Below are positions 14,816 through 22,283 of a stretch of 23,253 nt of DNA, one piece after another. Below the pieces are notes generated by a model. That model was given only the letters and a program-made list of their open reading frames with translations, searched no databases and had not been told where the DNA came from. This stretch comes from ZLKRG08 sp046091905 (GTDB lineage Bacteria; Actinomycetota; Actinomycetes; Nanopelagicales; Nanopelagicaceae). The DNA lies in the NCBI GenBank assembly GCA_046091905.1, contig JBJTCN010000032.1, positions 1 through 23,253 of the forward strand, in the 5' to 3' direction. How positions within the stretch are numbered: position 1 is the first letter of the stretch; each line of letters starts with the position of its first letter. The position numbers and the translations under genes are program-made.

Positions 14816-14821
14816 TGCCAA

Positions 14822-15091
14822 ATGGCGCTAACACCAGAAGTAAAGAAGTCAATCGTTGCGCAGTATGGCAACTCACCAACAGATACCGGTAGCCCAGAAG
14901 CGCAAGTTGCACTTCTATCAAAGCGCATCGATGATCTAACTGAGCACCTAAAGACAAACAAGCATGATCACCACAACCGTCGTGGTCTATTGCTACTTGT
15001 CGGTCAGCGCCGTCGTGTTTTGCAATACCTTGCAAAGATCGACATCAATCGCTACCGCGCAATTATTGAAAAACTCGGCATCCGCCGATAA
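14822..15091 (+). CDS. rpsO: 30S ribosomal protein S15
   Basis: A primary 16S rRNA-binding protein of the 30S platform. It has 89 residues, the normal length, and is recognisable along its whole length: SPTDTGSPEAQVALLSKRIDDLTEHLKTNKHDHHNRRGLL, then VGQRRRVLQYLAK and the YRAIIEKLGIRR end. A strong AAAAGGAG precedes the ATG. A 121-base spacer separates it from ribF and a 125-base spacer from pnp. Both hold RNA hairpins, and the ribF-rpsO spacer also has a possible -10, so rpsO and pnp may be expressed partly apart from the upstream operon. Confidence 0.97.
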   Translation: MALTPEVKKSIVAQYGNSPTDTGSPEAQVALLSKRIDDLTEHLKTNKHDHHNRRGLLLLVGQRRRVLQYLAKIDINRYRAIIEKLGIRR

Positions 15092-15101
15092 CCAATTAAA
15101 C

Positions 15102-15134
15102 CTACGGGGACTTATTATTTATGGTCTCCGGTAG
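15102..15134 (+). other. Strong hairpin between rpsO and pnp
   Basis: CTAC plus GGGGAC (15102-15111) pair with GTCTCC (15124-15129) and, after one bulged G, GTAG (15131-15134): ten pairs, one of them G-U, around a 12-base A/T loop. The bases after it are mixed rather than a T tract, so it could be a leaky terminator, an mRNA end-protector for rpsO, or a processing site in the pnp leader. In E. coli the pnp leader has a hairpin cut by RNase III through which PNPase limits its own synthesis; the parallel is positional only. Confidence 0.5.
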
Positions 15135-15137
15135 TGG

Positions 15138-15171
15138 TTTACGAACTAGCTTCGTGAACTTCGATCGTAGA
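15138..15171 (+). other. Alternative hairpins in the pnp leader
   Basis: TACGA (15140-15144) can pair locally with TCGTG (15152-15156) as part of an ACGAA/TTCGT stem with loop CTAGC, or as TTTACGA (15138-15144) with the more distant TCGTAGA (15165-15171). The two forms share bases and exclude each other. The ribosome site AAAGGAG (15204-15210) lies further down, 6 bases before the pnp ATG. Confidence 0.3.
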
Positions 15172-15216
15172 TACATTTCTAATGTCGCCCGTGGGTTGTA
15201 ACCAAAGGAGCGACCT

Positions 15217-17412
15217 ATGGAAGGTCAAGACGTTAAGCATGCCGTTGCCGTAATCGACAATGGAAAATTCGGAAAGCGTGAGATTCGCTTTGAAACTGGA
15301 CGCCTAGCTAAGCAAGCTGCTGGCTGCGCAACCGTTTATTTAGATGACGAAACTATGTTGCTTTCTGCAACTACCGTTTCTAAATCACCAAAAGATCAAT
15401 TCGACTTCTTCCCGCTTACAGTGGATGTTGAAGAGCGTATGTATTCAATCGGAAAGATTCCAGGATCTTTCTTTCGCCGCGAAGGCCGTCCAACAGAAGA
15501 GGCAATTCTTACCTGCCGTCTGATTGACCGCCCACTTCGTCCATCATTCGTAAAGGGACTTCGTAACGAAGTACAGATCGTGGTATCTGTAATGGCGTTA
15601 AACCCTGATCATATGTATGACGTAATCGCGATTAATGCATCATCAATGTCAACGCAATTAGCTGGTCTGCCATTTTCTGGTCCAGTAGGTGGCGTGCGCG
15701 TTGCGTTAATCGACGGACAATGGGTGGCATTCCCAAATCATTCACAAGTTGAAAATGCAGTATTCGACATGGTCGTTGCAGGACGTATCGCAGATGGCGA
15801 TGTTGCTGTGATGATGGTGGAAGCAGAAGCCACAGCAAAAACTATTGAATTAGTTAAGGGCGGCGCTGCTGCACCAACTGAAGCAGTAGTGGCAGAAGGT
15901 CTAGAAGCGGCAAAGCCATTTATCAAGATTCTATGTGAAGCACAGATGCAGCTAGCAAAGGTGGCGGCAAAGCCAACTGCAGAATTTCCAGTATTCCTTG
16001 ATTATCAAGATGATGTATTCGCAGCTGTTGAAGCAGAAGCAAAGAAATCACTTGCAGATGCGCTGACTATCGCTGGTAAGCAAGATCGCGAAACAAAGTT
16101 AGATGAAATCAATAAGTCAGTTGTTGAAAAAGTTTCAGCACAATTTGAAGGTCGCGAAAAGGAAGTTCCGGCAGCGCTTCGTTCATTAACCAAGAAGCTA
16201 GTTCGTCAGCGCGTACTTCGCGACAAGATTCGTATTGATGGTCGCGGTCTTCGCGATATCCGTCCGCTATCTGCAGAGGTTGAAGTAATTCCACGAGTTC
16301 ACGGATCTGCAATTTTCGAACGTGGTGAGACTCAGATTCTTGGTGTAACAACTTTGAACATGCTTAAGATGGAGATGCAGCTAGACACACTTAGCCCAGA
16401 GACTCATAAGCGTTATATGCATAATTACAACTTCCCACCATATTCAACTGGCGAAACCGGTCGTGTTGGTACACCTAAGCGTCGCGAAATCGGCCACGGT
16501 GCATTAGCTGAGCGCGCACTTGTTCCAGTGCTTCCAGCTCGCGAAGAGTTCCCATATGCAATTCGCCAAGTTTCAGAAGCTCTTGGATCAAACGGTTCAA
16601 CATCAATGGGTTCTGTTTGCGCTTCAACACTTTCATTATTAAATGCAGGTGTGCCACTTAAGTCTCCAGTGGCAGGTATTGCAATGGGTCTGATCTCTGA
16701 TGATGTTGATGGCAAAACTGAATACGTTGCGCTAACAGACATCTTGGGTGCCGAAGATGCATTCGGAGATATGGATTTTAAGGTAGCGGGAACTAAAGAT
16801 TTTGTTACTGCGCTACAACTAGATACCAAGCTTGATGTAATTCCGGCATCTGTTCTTGCAGGTGCGCTACATCAGGCAAAGGAAGCGCGTCTGGCAATTC
16901 TTGATGTAATGGCAGAGGCAATTGATGCTCCCGATGAGATGTCACCACTTGCGCCGCGCATTATTTCAATCAAGATTCCAGTAGATCAGATCGGTGCAGT
17001 TATCGGCCCTAAGGGCAAGGTAATCAACCAGATTCAGGAAGAGACTGGCGCAGAGATTTCGATCGAAGAAGATGGAACTATCTACATCGGTGCAACTGAT
17101 GGCACTTCAGCTGATGCAGCTAAAGCGCAGATCAATGCGATTGCAAACCCAACCATGCCTGAAGTAGGAGAGCGTTACTTGGGAACTGTAGTTAAGTTAG
17201 CTCAGTTCGGTGCGTTCATCTCATTGCTTCCTGGCAAGGATGGTCTGCTACACGTTTCTCAGATTCGCAAGATGCATGGCGGAAAGCGAATTGAGAATGT
17301 AGAAGATGTCATGAAAGTTGGCGACAAGGTACAAGTTGAGATCGCAGAGATCGATCCAAAGGGTAAGTTGTCGTTGGTTCCAGTAATGGAAGGTTCTGAA
17401 GAGAGCAAGTAA
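15217..17412 (+). CDS. pnp: Polyribonucleotide nucleotidyltransferase (PNPase)
   Basis: A trimeric 3'-5' phosphorolytic exoribonuclease. The 731-residue protein has two RNase PH domains (about 10-245 and 335-560) separated by a helical region, a KH domain (about 582-640, VIGPKGKVINQI) and an S1 domain (about 651-722, GTVVKLAQFGAFISLLPGKDG). The catalytic block of the second RNase PH domain is intact: DILGAED then GDMDFKVAGT, giving D514, D520 and K522, equivalent to E. coli D486, D492 and K494. The first domain has the FFRREGRP motif. A strong AAAGGAG precedes the ATG. It is followed after 6 bases by an M16 peptidase, as in other actinobacteria and firmicutes. Confidence 0.97.
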   Translation: MEGQDVKHAVAVIDNGKFGKREIRFETGRLAKQAAGCATVYLDDETMLLSATTVSKSPKDQFDFFPLTVDVEERMYSIGKIPGSFFRREGRPTEEAILTCRLIDRPLRPSFVKGLRNEVQIVVSVMALNPDHMYDVIAINASSMSTQLAGLPFSGPVGGVRVALIDGQWVAFPNHSQVENAVFDMVVAGRIADGDVAVMMVEAEATAKTIELVKGGAAAPTEAVVAEGLEAAKPFIKILCEAQMQLAKVAAKPTAEFPVFLDYQDDVFAAVEAEAKKSLADALTIAGKQDRETKLDEINKSVVEKVSAQFEGREKEVPAALRSLTKKLVRQRVLRDKIRIDGRGLRDIRPLSAEVEVIPRVHGSAIFERGETQILGVTTLNMLKMEMQLDTLSPETHKRYMHNYNFPPYSTGETGRVGTPKRREIGHGALAERALVPVLPAREEFPYAIRQVSEALGSNGSTSMGSVCASTLSLLNAGVPLKSPVAGIAMGLISDDVDGKTEYVALTDILGAEDAFGDMDFKVAGTKDFVTALQLDTKLDVIPASVLAGALHQAKEARLAILDVMAEAIDAPDEMSPLAPRIISIKIPVDQIGAVIGPKGKVINQIQEETGAEISIEEDGTIYIGATDGTSADAAKAQINAIANPTMPEVGERYLGTVVKLAQFGAFISLLPGKDGLLHVSQIRKMHGGKRIENVEDVMKVGDKVQVEIAEIDPKGKLSLVPVMEGSEESK

Positions 17413-17418
17413 TAACGA

Positions 17419-18699
17419 GTGATTAATCGAACCACTTTAGATTGTGGCTTACGTATCATCACTGATACCGATGCCACAGTTCGAAGTGCGTCGGTAGGTT
17501 ACTTTGTAAATATTGGTTCACGTGATGAGGCGCCAGCAGAAGCTGGTGCCTCTCACTTTTTAGAACACGTGCTCTTTAAAGGCACCTCGCGCAGAAGCGC
17601 CAAAGAGATCTCCTCATCGATTGAAAACTTAGGTGGCGGCATTAATGCTTACACCACCAACGAATTCACCTCGTTTTATGCCAAAGTGGTTGATGAAGAT
17701 TTTCCGCTGGCAGTTGATGTATTAAGCGATGTAATTACCAGCGCAGTTGTCACCAATGAGGAATTTGAAACTGAACGTAATGTAGTTTTTCAAGAGATGG
17801 CGATGCGCGATGATGATCCACAAGATTGCGCAGAGGAGGCCTTTGGTAGTGCATTCTGGGGTGAACATCCACTTGGGGTATCGATTTTAGGTACTAAAGA
17901 ATCCATGAACTCAATTACGCGAGATCAGATCTTTAATTACTACAAGCACCATTACAAACCAGAAGCAATGGTGGTTTCAGCAGCCGGCAATATCAATCAC
18001 GATAAATTTGTAGATTTAGTTAAACAGAACCTGCTGCGCGATAACTTTTTGACTGGCAGCAACGCAGCCAAGTCTCGTGATTACAGCGCCTTTACCCCAA
18101 AGCCAAAGGCTCGTGTAAATATCCATAATGGAAATTTCGAACAGAGCAATTTATTTTTAGGTTTAGAAGGTGTGGGTCGAAAAGATCCACGTTCTACTGC
18201 GCTAAAGGTTTTAACAATTGCAATTGGTAGCGGTATGTCATCCAGGTTGTTCCAAGAGATTCGCGAAAAGCGTGGCTTGGTTTATAGCGTTGATGGCCTA
18301 GTCCGCCGCTATGTTGGTAGCGGCTACTTTGCAATCTATGCCGGTTGCGCGCCCGATAAGGTCACCGAGGTAATCAAAGTAGCGCGCGAAATTCTTAATG
18401 ATGTAGCAAGCAACGGAATTACCGATGAAGAATTTAACCGCGGCAAAAATGCGGTCCGCGCAGGCGTCTTGCTTGCCGGTGAAGATTCTGCCTATCGCAT
18501 GGACCGAATTGGCAGTTCCGAAATCTGGGATGGTTATGCCAAGAGCCCTGATGAGATGATGAGCGATTTAAACCTTGTGACCAAGGAAGAAGTTGAAGAA
18601 ATTGCCCGCCAATTCTTTACTAGACCGCTTACCCTTGGTCTTGCTGGCCCTCATTCAAATGAGGCCGATGCAAAAAGGTTCGAGGAGTTATTGAAATGA
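17419..18699 (+). CDS. M16 family zinc peptidase
   Basis: A cytosolic processing-peptidase-like protein of 426 residues, the size of single-module bacterial M16B enzymes. The inverted zinc motif HFLEH is at 46-50, with the likely third ligand E126 in VVFQEMAMRDDDP, 76 residues after H50. GGGINAYTTNEFTSFYAKV (72-90) is the usual following strand, and the C-terminal half has the EKRGLVYSVDG and GYFAIYAG segments that form the opposite wall. Substrates of the bacterial proteins are mostly unknown. The start is the GTG at 17419, six bases after the pnp stop; no good ribosome site is visible, so coupling to pnp is likely. It overlaps dapB by four bases (ATGA). Confidence 0.92.
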   Translation: MINRTTLDCGLRIITDTDATVRSASVGYFVNIGSRDEAPAEAGASHFLEHVLFKGTSRRSAKEISSSIENLGGGINAYTTNEFTSFYAKVVDEDFPLAVDVLSDVITSAVVTNEEFETERNVVFQEMAMRDDDPQDCAEEAFGSAFWGEHPLGVSILGTKESMNSITRDQIFNYYKHHYKPEAMVVSAAGNINHDKFVDLVKQNLLRDNFLTGSNAAKSRDYSAFTPKPKARVNIHNGNFEQSNLFLGLEGVGRKDPRSTALKVLTIAIGSGMSSRLFQEIREKRGLVYSVDGLVRRYVGSGYFAIYAGCAPDKVTEVIKVAREILNDVASNGITDEEFNRGKNAVRAGVLLAGEDSAYRMDRIGSSEIWDGYAKSPDEMMSDLNLVTKEEVEEIARQFFTRPLTLGLAGPHSNEADAKRFEELLK

Positions 18700-19421
18700 T
18701 TAAAGTCGGTGTACTTGGCGCTAAGGGCCGCATGGGCTCTGAAGTTGTAAAAGCAGTTAGCGCAGCTACTGATATGCAACTTCATGCCGCAGTTGATTTA
18801 GGTGATTCATTAGAACTACTCAAAGGCGCTGATGTCGTTGTGGATTTTACAAATCCCGACGGCGTAATGAAGAACTTAGAATTTTTAATTAATAATGACA
18901 TTAATGCGGTAGTTGGTACCACCGGCTTTGATGCGGGCAAGATGGCCAAACTTGAAGGTTTGCTGGCGTCGCATCCAAAAGTTGGCGTGTTTATCGCGCC
19001 TAATTTCGCAATTGGCGCAGTGTTGATGATGGAATTTGCTAAGCAGGCCGCACCATATTTTGAATCAGTTGAAATTATTGAATTACATCATCCAAATAAA
19101 GTTGATGCACCATCTGGTACCGCCGCTCGTACCGCAGAGCTAATCAATCAAGCGCGCGTATCTATGCAGAAGCAGCCTGATGCCACCAATACTGGCCTCG
19201 AAGGTGCACGCGGCGCGAAAGTTGGAGATGTACCAATTCATTCAGTTCGTCTACGTGGCTTAGTTGCGCATCAAGAAGTGCTATTTGGTGGAATTGGCGA
19301 AACACTAACCATTCGCCATGATTCATTAGATCGTGTTGGATTTATGCCAGGTGTCTTACTTGGCTGTCGTGAAATAATCAAAAAACCAGGGTTAACAATT
19401 GGATTGGAGAAATTCCTATGA
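18696..19421 (+). CDS. dapB: 4-hydroxy-tetrahydrodipicolinate reductase
   Basis: The NAD(P)H-dependent second step of the diaminopimelate/lysine branch after DapA. The 241-residue protein has the nucleotide-binding GVLGAKGRMG at 5-14, GTTGF at 74-78, APNFAIGAVLM near 101-111, and the catalytic ELHHPNKVDAPSGTA with H131-H132, K135 and SGT at 140-142. Its ATG overlaps the M16 peptidase TGA, with GAGGAG (18682-18687) 8 bases upstream. Its own TGA overlaps the glutaredoxin start in the same ATGA way. The partner dapA lies about 2 kb downstream, split off by azlCD and thyX. Confidence 0.96.
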   Translation: MIKVGVLGAKGRMGSEVVKAVSAATDMQLHAAVDLGDSLELLKGADVVVDFTNPDGVMKNLEFLINNDINAVVGTTGFDAGKMAKLEGLLASHPKVGVFIAPNFAIGAVLMMEFAKQAAPYFESVEIIELHHPNKVDAPSGTAARTAELINQARVSMQKQPDATNTGLEGARGAKVGDVPIHSVRLRGLVAHQEVLFGGIGETLTIRHDSLDRVGFMPGVLLGCREIIKKPGLTIGLEKFL

Positions 19422-19669
19422 GCGAAATAACTATGTACTCAGCTGATTGGTGTGGAGATTGCCGTCGTTCAAAGCGACTACTCGATGAGCTCGGAGTTGC
19501 TTATGATGTTATTGATGTTGAAAAAGATCCAACTCAAATCGAAAAAGTTAAAGAAATCAACGGTGGCGCACAGAGCATTCCAGTAATTGTTTTCTCTGAT
19601 GGCACACATATGACTGAACCATCTAATCCAGATTTACGCAAGAAATTAGAAGAGCTAAAAATTATCTAA
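19418..19669 (+). CDS. Glutaredoxin-like protein (mycoredoxin type)
   Basis: A small thiol-disulfide oxidoreductase, 83 residues, with the thioredoxin-fold layout: MYSADWCGDCRRSKRLLDE (active-site C12 and C15), the VAYDVIDVEKDP strand, and the INGGAQSIPVIVF segment holding the cis-proline. The context after the active site (CRRSKRLLDELGVAYD) resembles actinobacterial mycoredoxins, which work with mycothiol; the usual dipeptide there is GY, and here it is GD. NrdH, which has a similar short form, is a less good match. It is joined to dapB by ATGA with GGAGA 7 bases before. Its TAA overlaps the convergent azlD stop by four bases. Confidence 0.85.
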   Translation: MSEITMYSADWCGDCRRSKRLLDELGVAYDVIDVEKDPTQIEKVKEINGGAQSIPVIVFSDGTHMTEPSNPDLRKKLEELKII

Positions 19670-19974
19670 CTAATTCTCACAATTAGAGCTGAAACTAAGG
19701 CCGCGATCCCAACTACCACTGGGAACGGGGCCTTTAGTTTTAGCGCAATAGCTGCGGCAAGTACTCCAGCTGCGCGATGATCAATGAGCAACTCTTTTTT
19801 ATTTGCAAAGGTTTGAACTGCCACTAGCGCACTTAACATTGAAATCGGAAGAAGTGCATTAATACGGCGCACTCCTTGGCTCTCTAAAACCCTAGAAGGA
19901 ATTAAAGTGCCAGAAAATTTAATTAGGTAAGCGAATACCGAAGTTCCAATAGTTGCGATCCAGAATTTGTTCAT
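19666..19974 (-). CDS. azlD: AzlD-type branched-chain amino-acid transport subunit
   Basis: The small hydrophobic partner (102 residues, about three or four membrane segments) of AzlC in LIV-E-type branched-chain amino-acid export. The N-terminus (MNKFWIATIGTSVFAYLIKFSG), the PSRVLE segment near 28-32 and the RINALLPISMLSALVAVQTF stretch match the AzlD family. It starts inside the azlC stop (ATGA overlap), the standard order of the pair. Its TAG overlaps the glutaredoxin stop from the other strand. A short hairpin (CTAATT 19670-19675 with AATTAG 19681-19686) lies in its last codons, with TTTTT further on; this is not a convincing terminator. Confidence 0.85.
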   Translation of the reverse strand: MNKFWIATIGTSVFAYLIKFSGTLIPSRVLESQGVRRINALLPISMLSALVAVQTFANKKELLIDHRAAGVLAAAIALKLKAPFPVVVGIAALVSALIVRIS

Positions 19975-20636
19975 GGCTTAAATCTCGCAAAGGCCACTGC
20001 TAGTAGTGCGGTAGCGATGATTGGTAGCCCCGCTGCAATAATTGGAGTTAAAGCAAGCGCCAGCACGGCAGCGCTAATTGCCAAAACATAATCATCTTTA
20101 GATTTTAAACGCGGCCAAACTAAAGCCAGGAATGCCGCTGGTACCGCCGCATCTAGACCCCAGACCGAAGGATTACCAATCGCCTCAGCACCAAGTGCAC
20201 CTAAGAATGTAAATAAATTCCAAAATAAATAGACGCCGCCTCCGGTAAGCCAGAAGCCATGTTTCATTGCAGCTTCTCCGCGCACTTCTTCTGCAGTGGC
20301 AACTGCAACAGATTCATCAATTGTGATTTGAGTTGCGACAATTTTCTTGACGCCAGAAAGTTGAAGTATCGGCTTCATAATCATTGAATAAATTGCGTTA
20401 CGCATTCCAAGTAGGGAAGCGGTTGCAATTCCAGTAATTGCATTGCCGCCCGCTCCAAGCACGCCAATCACTGCAAACTGTGAAGCGCCAGTAAAGGTTA
20501 AAAGGCTAAGTAAGCAGGCCTGCCAAATGGAGAACCCGGCCGCAACTGCGGCTGCGCCAAAGGCGGTGCCATACGTTCCGACTGCAAAAGAGACGCTTAG
20601 TGACTTAGATATCGTGGCGCGGTTGACCGAAGACAT
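19971..20636 (-). CDS. azlC: AzlC-type branched-chain amino-acid exporter
   Basis: A 221-residue membrane protein of the LIV-E/AzlC family, whose characterised members (BrnF of Corynebacterium) export isoleucine, valine, leucine and methionine with a small AzlD/BrnE partner. The family core is clear: GTYGTAFGAAAVAAGFSIWQACLLSLLTFTGASQFAVIGVLGAGG near 21-65, then LLGMRNAIYSM near 75-85 and the ATQITIDESVAVAT segment near 101-114. About six hydrophobic segments follow. The substrate is inferred from the family. It diverges from thyX across 26 bases, with its own TAGACT -10 seven bases from the ATG and no ribosome site. Confidence 0.9.
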   Translation of the reverse strand: MSSVNRATISKSLSVSFAVGTYGTAFGAAAVAAGFSIWQACLLSLLTFTGASQFAVIGVLGAGGNAITGIATASLLGMRNAIYSMIMKPILQLSGVKKIVATQITIDESVAVATAEEVRGEAAMKHGFWLTGGGVYLFWNLFTFLGALGAEAIGNPSVWGLDAAVPAAFLALVWPRLKSKDDYVLAISAAVLALALTPIIAAGLPIIATALLAVAFARFKP

Positions 20637-20643
20637 GGGCTGG

Positions 20644-20655
20644 AGTCTATAAGGT
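20644..20655. promoter_or_regulatory. Back-to-back divergent -10 elements for azlC and thyX
   Basis: On the minus strand TAGACT (20649-20644) lies 7 bases from the azlC ATG. On the plus strand TAAGGT (20650-20655) lies 7 bases from the thyX ATG. The hexamers abut exactly around a TATA core, and both spacings fit leaderless mRNAs. On the plus side TTGACC (20623-20628), inside azlC, is a possible -35, 19 bases before an alternative TATAAG (20648-20653). No minus-strand -35 was found. Confidence 0.45.
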
Positions 20656-20662
20656 CTGCCCC

Positions 20663-21379
20663 ATGAGCGAGATTATTTTTAGAGATGATGTAACCGTCGA
20701 ATTAGTTAAGAGTAGCGCTAGCGATGCCGATGTTATTTGGGCAGCGCGCGTCTCTACTGCCGGCGAACAATCGATTGAATCTCTAAAAGATGATCCAGAG
20801 AAGAGCGCGGGTTTAATTAATTACCTAGCGCGTGAACGCCACGGTTCTCCATTTGAACATACATCTTTTACCTTCTTTATTAGCGCTCCCATCTTTGTAT
20901 TCCGTGAATTTATGCGCCATCGCATCGCTTCATACAACGAAGAGTCAGGTCGCTATCGCGAATTAAAACCAGTTTTCTATATTCCAAGTCGAGAACGTAA
21001 GTTAATTCAAGTTGGTAGGACTGGGCATTACACCTTTGAAGATGGCACCAAAGAGCAATATGAATTAATGGTTAGTGAAATGAAGCGGGCATACACCGCG
21101 GCATACGAGGCTTATCAGAAGATGTTAGATGCTGGCATTGCCCGCGAAGTAGCTCGCGCAACATTGCCGGTAGCTACCTACTCATCAATGTATGTCAGTA
21201 TGAATGCACGCGCGCTAATGAATTTCTTATCGCTTCGCACCACCGCCGAAGGTTCACACTTTCCAAGCTACCCACAGCGTGAAATTGAGATGGTCGGAGA
21301 GAAGATGGAAGCCTTCTTTAAAGAGAAGATGCCATTAGTTCATGCGGCCTTTAATAAATCAGGTCGCGTTTCACCTTAA
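20663..21379 (+). CDS. thyX: Flavin-dependent thymidylate synthase
   Basis: Makes dTMP from dUMP using FAD, NADPH and methylene-tetrahydrofolate. The 238-residue protein has the ThyX signature RHR-X7-S as R85-H86-R87 to S95 (RHRIASYNEESGRY), preceded by RHGSPFEHTSFTFFISAPIFVFREFMRH segments typical of the family, and a late NARALMNFLSLR segment. It sits upstream of dapA, the normal actinobacterial order. It has no ribosome site; a -10-like TAAGGT 7 bases before the ATG suggests a leaderless message. Whether thyA also exists cannot be told from the window. Confidence 0.96.
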   Translation: MSEIIFRDDVTVELVKSSASDADVIWAARVSTAGEQSIESLKDDPEKSAGLINYLARERHGSPFEHTSFTFFISAPIFVFREFMRHRIASYNEESGRYRELKPVFYIPSRERKLIQVGRTGHYTFEDGTKEQYELMVSEMKRAYTAAYEAYQKMLDAGIAREVARATLPVATYSSMYVSMNARALMNFLSLRTTAEGSHFPSYPQREIEMVGEKMEAFFKEKMPLVHAAFNKSGRVSP

Positions 21380-21386
21380 TTTGAAA

Positions 21387-21392
21387 TAGGCT
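21387..21392 (+). promoter_or_regulatory. Likely -10 element of dapA, leaderless spacing
   Basis: TAGGCT in the 19-base thyX-dapA spacer is followed by TTCGAC and then the ATG at 21399. There is no ribosome site. The six-base gap equals that of gabT and ribF. No -35 is clear. Confidence 0.35.
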
Positions 21393-21398
21393 TTCGAC

Positions 21399-22283
21399 AT
21401 GACTTCCGCGCCTTTTGGACGATTAATCACCGCAATGGTGACTCCGTTCAAAGCTGATTTATCAGTGGATTGGGCGGGAGTTGAGACTCTTGCTAAGCAT
21501 TTAGTTTCTATGGGTCACGATGCCATCGTGGTTTCTGGTACTACTGGCGAAGCTCCAACAACCAATGATGATGAAAAAGATGAATTAATCCGAGTTGTTA
21601 AAGCAACGGTAAGTAGCAAGGTAAAAGTCATTGCCGGTGCTGGCAATAATGAAACTCCGCATTCAGTCGAACAGGCAATTCATGCCCAAAAAGTTGGCGC
21701 AGATGGCTTGTTAGTGGTTGCGCCTTATTACAACAAACCACCACAAGCTGGCATCGAAGCACACTTCCGCGCAATTGCAGATGCAGTTGATCTACCGGTA
21801 ATGATGTATGACATTCCAGGTCGTACTGGTATCGAAATCGAACCTGACACAATTGTTAAATTAGCGGAGCATAAAAATATTGTGGCGCTAAAGGATGCCA
21901 AAGGAAATGTTGCTTCAACTTCTTGGGTGATTAAGCGTTGTGGAATTCCAGTTTATTCTGGCGATGATATTTTAAATTTGCCACTGCTTTCGGTTGGCGC
22001 GGTTGGTTTTGTTAGCGTCTGCGGACATACAGTTGGTGCGCAGCTACGCGAAATGCTAGATGCATGGTTTGCCGGAAATGCAGCTCGTGCGTTAGAAATT
22101 CACCAACAATTACTTCCAGTATTTACCGGAACTTTCCGCACCCAAGGAGCCATCCTTACCAAAGCCGCCCTTAACTTAATGGGACTTCCTGGCGGTCATA
22201 CCCGTTTACCTTTAGTCGATGCCACTGCCGCACAGATCGAACAGTTAAAACTTGATCTTCGGGCGGGCGGTGTGAATGTTTAA
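21399..22283 (+). CDS. dapA: 4-hydroxy-tetrahydrodipicolinate synthase
   Basis: Condenses pyruvate with aspartate semialdehyde, the committed step to diaminopimelate and lysine. The 294-residue TIM barrel has SGTTGEAPT with T48-T49, Y137 and R142 in MMYDIPGRTG, and the Schiff-base lysine K165 in VALKDAKGN. The Y-R and Y-K spacings equal those of E. coli DapA (Y133, R138, K161). Related aldolases share the fold, but the Thr-Thr pair, the arginine and the gene context (dapB nearby, rnj next) favour DapA. Its TAA overlaps the rnj ATG by one base. Confidence 0.95.
   Translation: MTSAPFGRLITAMVTPFKADLSVDWAGVETLAKHLVSMGHDAIVVSGTTGEAPTTNDDEKDELIRVVKATVSSKVKVIAGAGNNETPHSVEQAIHAQKVGADGLLVVAPYYNKPPQAGIEAHFRAIADAVDLPVMMYDIPGRTGIEIEPDTIVKLAEHKNIVALKDAKGNVASTSWVIKRCGIPVYSGDDILNLPLLSVGAVGFVSVCGHTVGAQLREMLDAWFAGNAARALEIHQQLLPVFTGTFRTQGAILTKAALNLMGLPGGHTRLPLVDATAAQIEQLKLDLRAGGVNV

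Noticed and set aside
16425..16829. Minus-strand frame of 134 codons opposite pnp
   Set aside because: Antisense to the catalytic second RNase PH domain; no independent evidence.
19666..20636. azlCD as a recent horizontally acquired island
   Set aside because: Base composition and codon choice look like the neighbours by eye, there are no repeats or mobile genes at the borders, and the junctions are as tight as elsewhere in the window.
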